From assembly GCF_000759025.1 (NCBI RefSeq), contig NZ_JPOS01000035.1:1-64000 (forward strand): 64,000 nucleotides of DNA, written 5' to 3'. Positions 62,801 to 64,000 of this stretch are shown in pieces. Positions within the stretch are counted from its first letter, which is position 1; each line of letters begins with the position of its first letter. The notes beneath the pieces were generated by a model. It made no database searches, had not been told where the DNA came from, and was given only the letters and a program-made list of their open reading frames with translations. The translations under genes and the position numbers were made by a program. Origin of the DNA: Phaeodactylibacter xiamenensis (lineage in GTDB: Bacteria; Bacteroidota; Bacteroidia; Chitinophagales; Saprospiraceae).

Positions 62801-64000
62801 TCAAACTAAAAGTAACCCGGTCATCGTTTGGGGCACCGGGGGTGCCATTATCATCGCAGATGATATCCGTTGGGTTGACTTCCGTAAGCAGGCACTCATC
62901 TGAACAGGTGCCGGGATCTGCAATCACAAAAACCTGGCTGCAGCTGGGGGTACTTAAATCTCTCACAACAAGTGGCACATTCCCTCCTCCTGCACTTCCT
63001 CCGGGCATACTGAAAGTACTGGGTGCGCCGTAAAGGCCGGTGCCGGAAAGCAGGTTGCCATTGGCTAGCTCCACCGTATAGCTCGTGCCGTAGACAGAAG
63101 TGACCAGTAATTCTACTTCAATAAAATCATCATCAGGATCAGATGGTGTCCCGGCATCATTACATGTAACATGCTGTATATCCAAGTCGGTGATTTCGCA
63201 ATTCTTGCAGACGTTGTCCACCGTGAGAATAAACTGGCAATCCGCGACGGTACTGTCGGTAATAACAATTTCATACTGATCGGGTAAAGGCTCTGCCGGG
63301 AGGAAGCGGAAAGTCGTGGTTTCGCCAAAGTAGCCTACCGGGCTGCCAACAATCATTGCATTATCTATCTGAACACCGTAGATGGTGTCCAGGGCATTTC
63401 CAATGGGATTGAGGTCAAATTCAAGTATATCGTTGTCGCAGACTAAATTGGTAAGACCAGCCGATTGTATAACGCAGGTATCCGAGCATGGTGGTGGCGG
63501 GGCCAGATTTACTGTCACAAAGCAGTTTGGGGAGACCAGGTCGGTAAAGGTCACATCAATGGGCCCATCGCTGATTAAAAAGGGGCCAAGGCTGGCAATG
63601 TCGTCGTAGTCGCCGGCAGTATCACCATTTGGGGTATCCGAAATCCAGCTACTGCCGGACGCCGCAGTAGGATTGGTGATTTCAAATTCCACCCGGTAAG
63701 TATCATCATCAAAAATACCGGGTGTCCCACTGTCCTGGCAAAAAAGATTGACTTCGGTGGCTTCAATATTGCAGACCGCTGAGCAGTCTCCGGGGTCGAA
63801 GAGAAAAAAGGAAAGTGTACACCCGGGGTTGTTTTGATCGGTCAGCGTAATTGTTGTCCCCCCGTTACCCGCAGAGCCGATTGGCAGGGAGAAGGTCTGC
63901 AGCGTGTTATACAGCCCGTTTGATGGAGTTACAGTGGTTCCGGCGGCAGTGATGTTATACCCTGAGGCAGTGCTGATAGCCGGAACGTTAAGGGAAAAGG
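59796..64000 (-). CDS. giant T9SS type B (CHU_C) surface protein, 5' end beyond window
   Basis: C-terminal 1401 residues of a giant secreted protein; the frame is open to the window edge, so the true start lies outside (an internal GTG at 63692 is not the start). Order from the edge: six ~100-aa Cys-containing beta units (starting near 63786, 63476, 63215, 62915, 62607 and 62310), each with C-S-x-x-C and a (C/N)DxGTPxxxxDD acidic loop; nine 41-aa tandem repeats (61997-60891) with SCNPxDTG and GCDS; two related repeats (CAGDSTLFNGTYY, CADEVQEFFGTTY); a SprB-like repeat (LELTDPDCPDSTGHWSI); an Ig-like segment; and the CHU_C sorting domain (YAPNAFSPNGDNKNDYF, YDRWGNQVFE, WDGTSRG, SGVYVYM). Probably a gliding- or adhesion-related surface filament exported by T9SS. 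Confidence 0.9.
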   Translation of the reverse strand, partial: FSLNVPAISTASGYNITAAGTTVTPSNGLYNTLQTFSLPIGSAGNGGTTITLTDQNNPGCTLSFFLFDPGDCSAVCNIEATEVNLFCQDSGTPGIFDDDTYRVEFEITNPTAASGSSWISDTPNGDTAGDYDDIASLGPFLISDGPIDVTFTDLVSPNCFVTVNLAPPPPCSDTCVIQSAGLTNLVCDNDILEFDLNPIGNALDTIYGVQIDNAMIVGSPVGYFGETTTFRFLPAEPLPDQYEIVITDSTVADCQFILTVDNVCKNCEITDLDIQHVTCNDAGTPSDPDDDFIEVELLVTSVYGTSYTVELANGNLLSGTGLYGAPSTFSMPGGSAGGGNVPLVVRDLSTPSCSQVFVIADPGTCSDECLLTEVNPTDIICDDNGTPGAPNDDRVTFSLMVDGLNTAGNYTLSSVNGEITPAQGTYGTTSTFSLPPGSTDVSISNVVITDNNDGNCSSSFNLSSPGSCSDSCALTVTLLDTYCLDNGTASDPTDDLFEFIVEVNNPVGTEGWFTVPPTGMENGEFGIPTVIGAYPISGGSINLAFIDENLTSCFSILTVAPQASCSDSCTLEAAVNVLACEDNSTPGTAQDDFFIAELTLSGVNNGSSFGISGLLDTTGLYDSTFVLGPLPANIPSTTITVFDLDQTDCTVDLEIFSPGTCSAGCSDSDTTLVFLESCNPLDTGISVEILANQLACDSFIITQTSLLPSDTTLILSQSCNPADTGSISQVLTNQFGCDSTVIMTTTLLPSDSTMLFSQSCNPADTGTVVQILTNQFGCDSTVITTTTLLPGDSIFVSAVSCNPVDTGTTIEILNNQFGCDSVVTTLTTLAAQYEITNTLFSCNPQDTGSVSQTFTSQLGCDSVVVTQTLLAPSDTTLQFIESCNPADTGTVVQTLTNQFGCDSTVITTTTLLPGDSTMLFSQSCNPADTGTVVQILTNQFGCDSTVVTTTTLLPSDTTLLFSQSCNPADTGTVAQTLTNQFGCDSTVITTTTLLPSDTTLLFSESCNPVDTGTVAQTLTNQFGCDSTVIMTTTLLPSYRTPVVLDICAGDSTLFNGTYYSESQPNGIDTLNTVNGCDSILEVSINVLLQPEIRYFRDTLCADEVQEFFGTTYTIDQPTGQHIIPSIENGCDSVITNIELTFNLPEAALELTDPDCPDSTGHWSISRLSGGLPPYTYAIDGINFEIAEGLPLRGPIVPGNYVLILRDALGCEAQQPFEIQAMPSLTLDLGGEIEVRQGDTLTLTPELNFIPDSLIWSPAELLDCTGCLNPALIPMNSTTITLRALMDAGCEVEDAVLIQVDKRVPVYAPNAFSPNGDNKNDYFTLFAKPNQVMEIDFLSIYDRWGNQVFEAKSFPANEENLGWDGTSRGQLLNSGVYVYMTEVTLIDGRKLQMEGEVHLMR
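60891..61997 (-). repeat. nine tandem 123-bp coding repeats
   Basis: Nine uninterrupted units of exactly 123 bp (41 aa), period checked from the Ser codon at 61995-61997 to the Pro codon at 60891-60893. Each unit reads approximately SDTTLLFSQSCNPADTG followed by TVxQxLTNQFGCDST and VITTTTLLP. Units 2, 3 and 6-9 are nearly identical in DNA, units 1, 4 and 5 more diverged, pointing to recent expansion. Two Cys per unit suggest one disulfide each. Confidence 0.92.

Noticed and set aside
1-64000. tRNA, rRNA, tmRNA, riboswitch or CRISPR loci
   Set aside because: Intergenic regions were scanned by eye for T-loop motifs, CCA ends and known conserved cores; none was recognised, though a covariance search could still find something.

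Overview
The window comes from a Bacteroidota genome, most likely Saprospiria (Lewinella/Phaeodactylibacter/Haliscomenobacter relatives). Direct evidence: giant secreted proteins ending in type IX secretion (T9SS) sorting domains of type A (three proteins) and type B/CHU_C (one protein), FecI-like ECF sigma factors without a neighbouring anti-sigma gene, DUF6702, SdrD-B/DUF11/HYR-rich adhesin-like proteins, and weak or absent Shine-Dalgarno sequences. The genus is inferred. No rRNA, tRNA or CRISPR array was recognised.

Layout. 1-1.6 kb: an IS4-type transposase and a frameshifted DUF2281 gene. 1.6-7.4 kb: a minus-strand run (DUF3089 lipoprotein hydrolase, Na+/solute symporter, M14 carboxypeptidase, amidase lipoprotein) that reads like a peptide/amide scavenging set. 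7.5-12.1 kb: ECF sigma factor, CotH-kinase surface protein, PlsC-like acyltransferase and a CxxCH-bearing T9SS cargo. 12.1-12.3 kb: a 188-bp fold-back (MITE-like) element abutting the stop codon of a GH3/beta-lactamase fusion. 15.3-17.3 kb: a TMTC-like GT-C membrane protein with TPRs. 17.5-20.1 kb: vapBC, tesB, a second PIN-type toxin-antitoxin pair, and the decayed tail of a second tesB copy. 20.1-23.6 kb: DUF6702, GT2 and a complete ISKra4-type insertion sequence with perfect 23-bp terminal inverted repeats.

24-43.6 kb is dominated by two giant tandem secreted proteins (about 4174 and 1827 aa). The first carries SdrD-B domains and 13 DUF11 repeats. Both share a C-terminal block of about 1200 residues ending in dockerin-like, cohesin-like and T9SS domains. 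Directly downstream, 43.7-49.9 kb holds sigma factor, TetR regulator, exporter ATPase/permease with a strikingly degenerate nucleotide-binding domain, HlyD-type adaptor and TolC-type outer-membrane factor, on one strand. This is the best candidate in the window for an under-described export system.

50-55 kb: non-coding block with a strong orphan minus-strand terminator, a broken TPR-LuxR regulator, a tandem OmpA-domain protein, a membrane-anchored coiled-coil helix-hairpin-helix protein and a secreted hypothetical. 55-59.8 kb: M20 amidohydrolase, bile-acid-type Na+ symporter, AI-2E-family permease and PAP2 phosphatase. 59.8-64 kb: the C-terminal 1400 residues of another giant T9SS protein, with nine near-identical 41-aa repeats; its 5' end lies outside the window.
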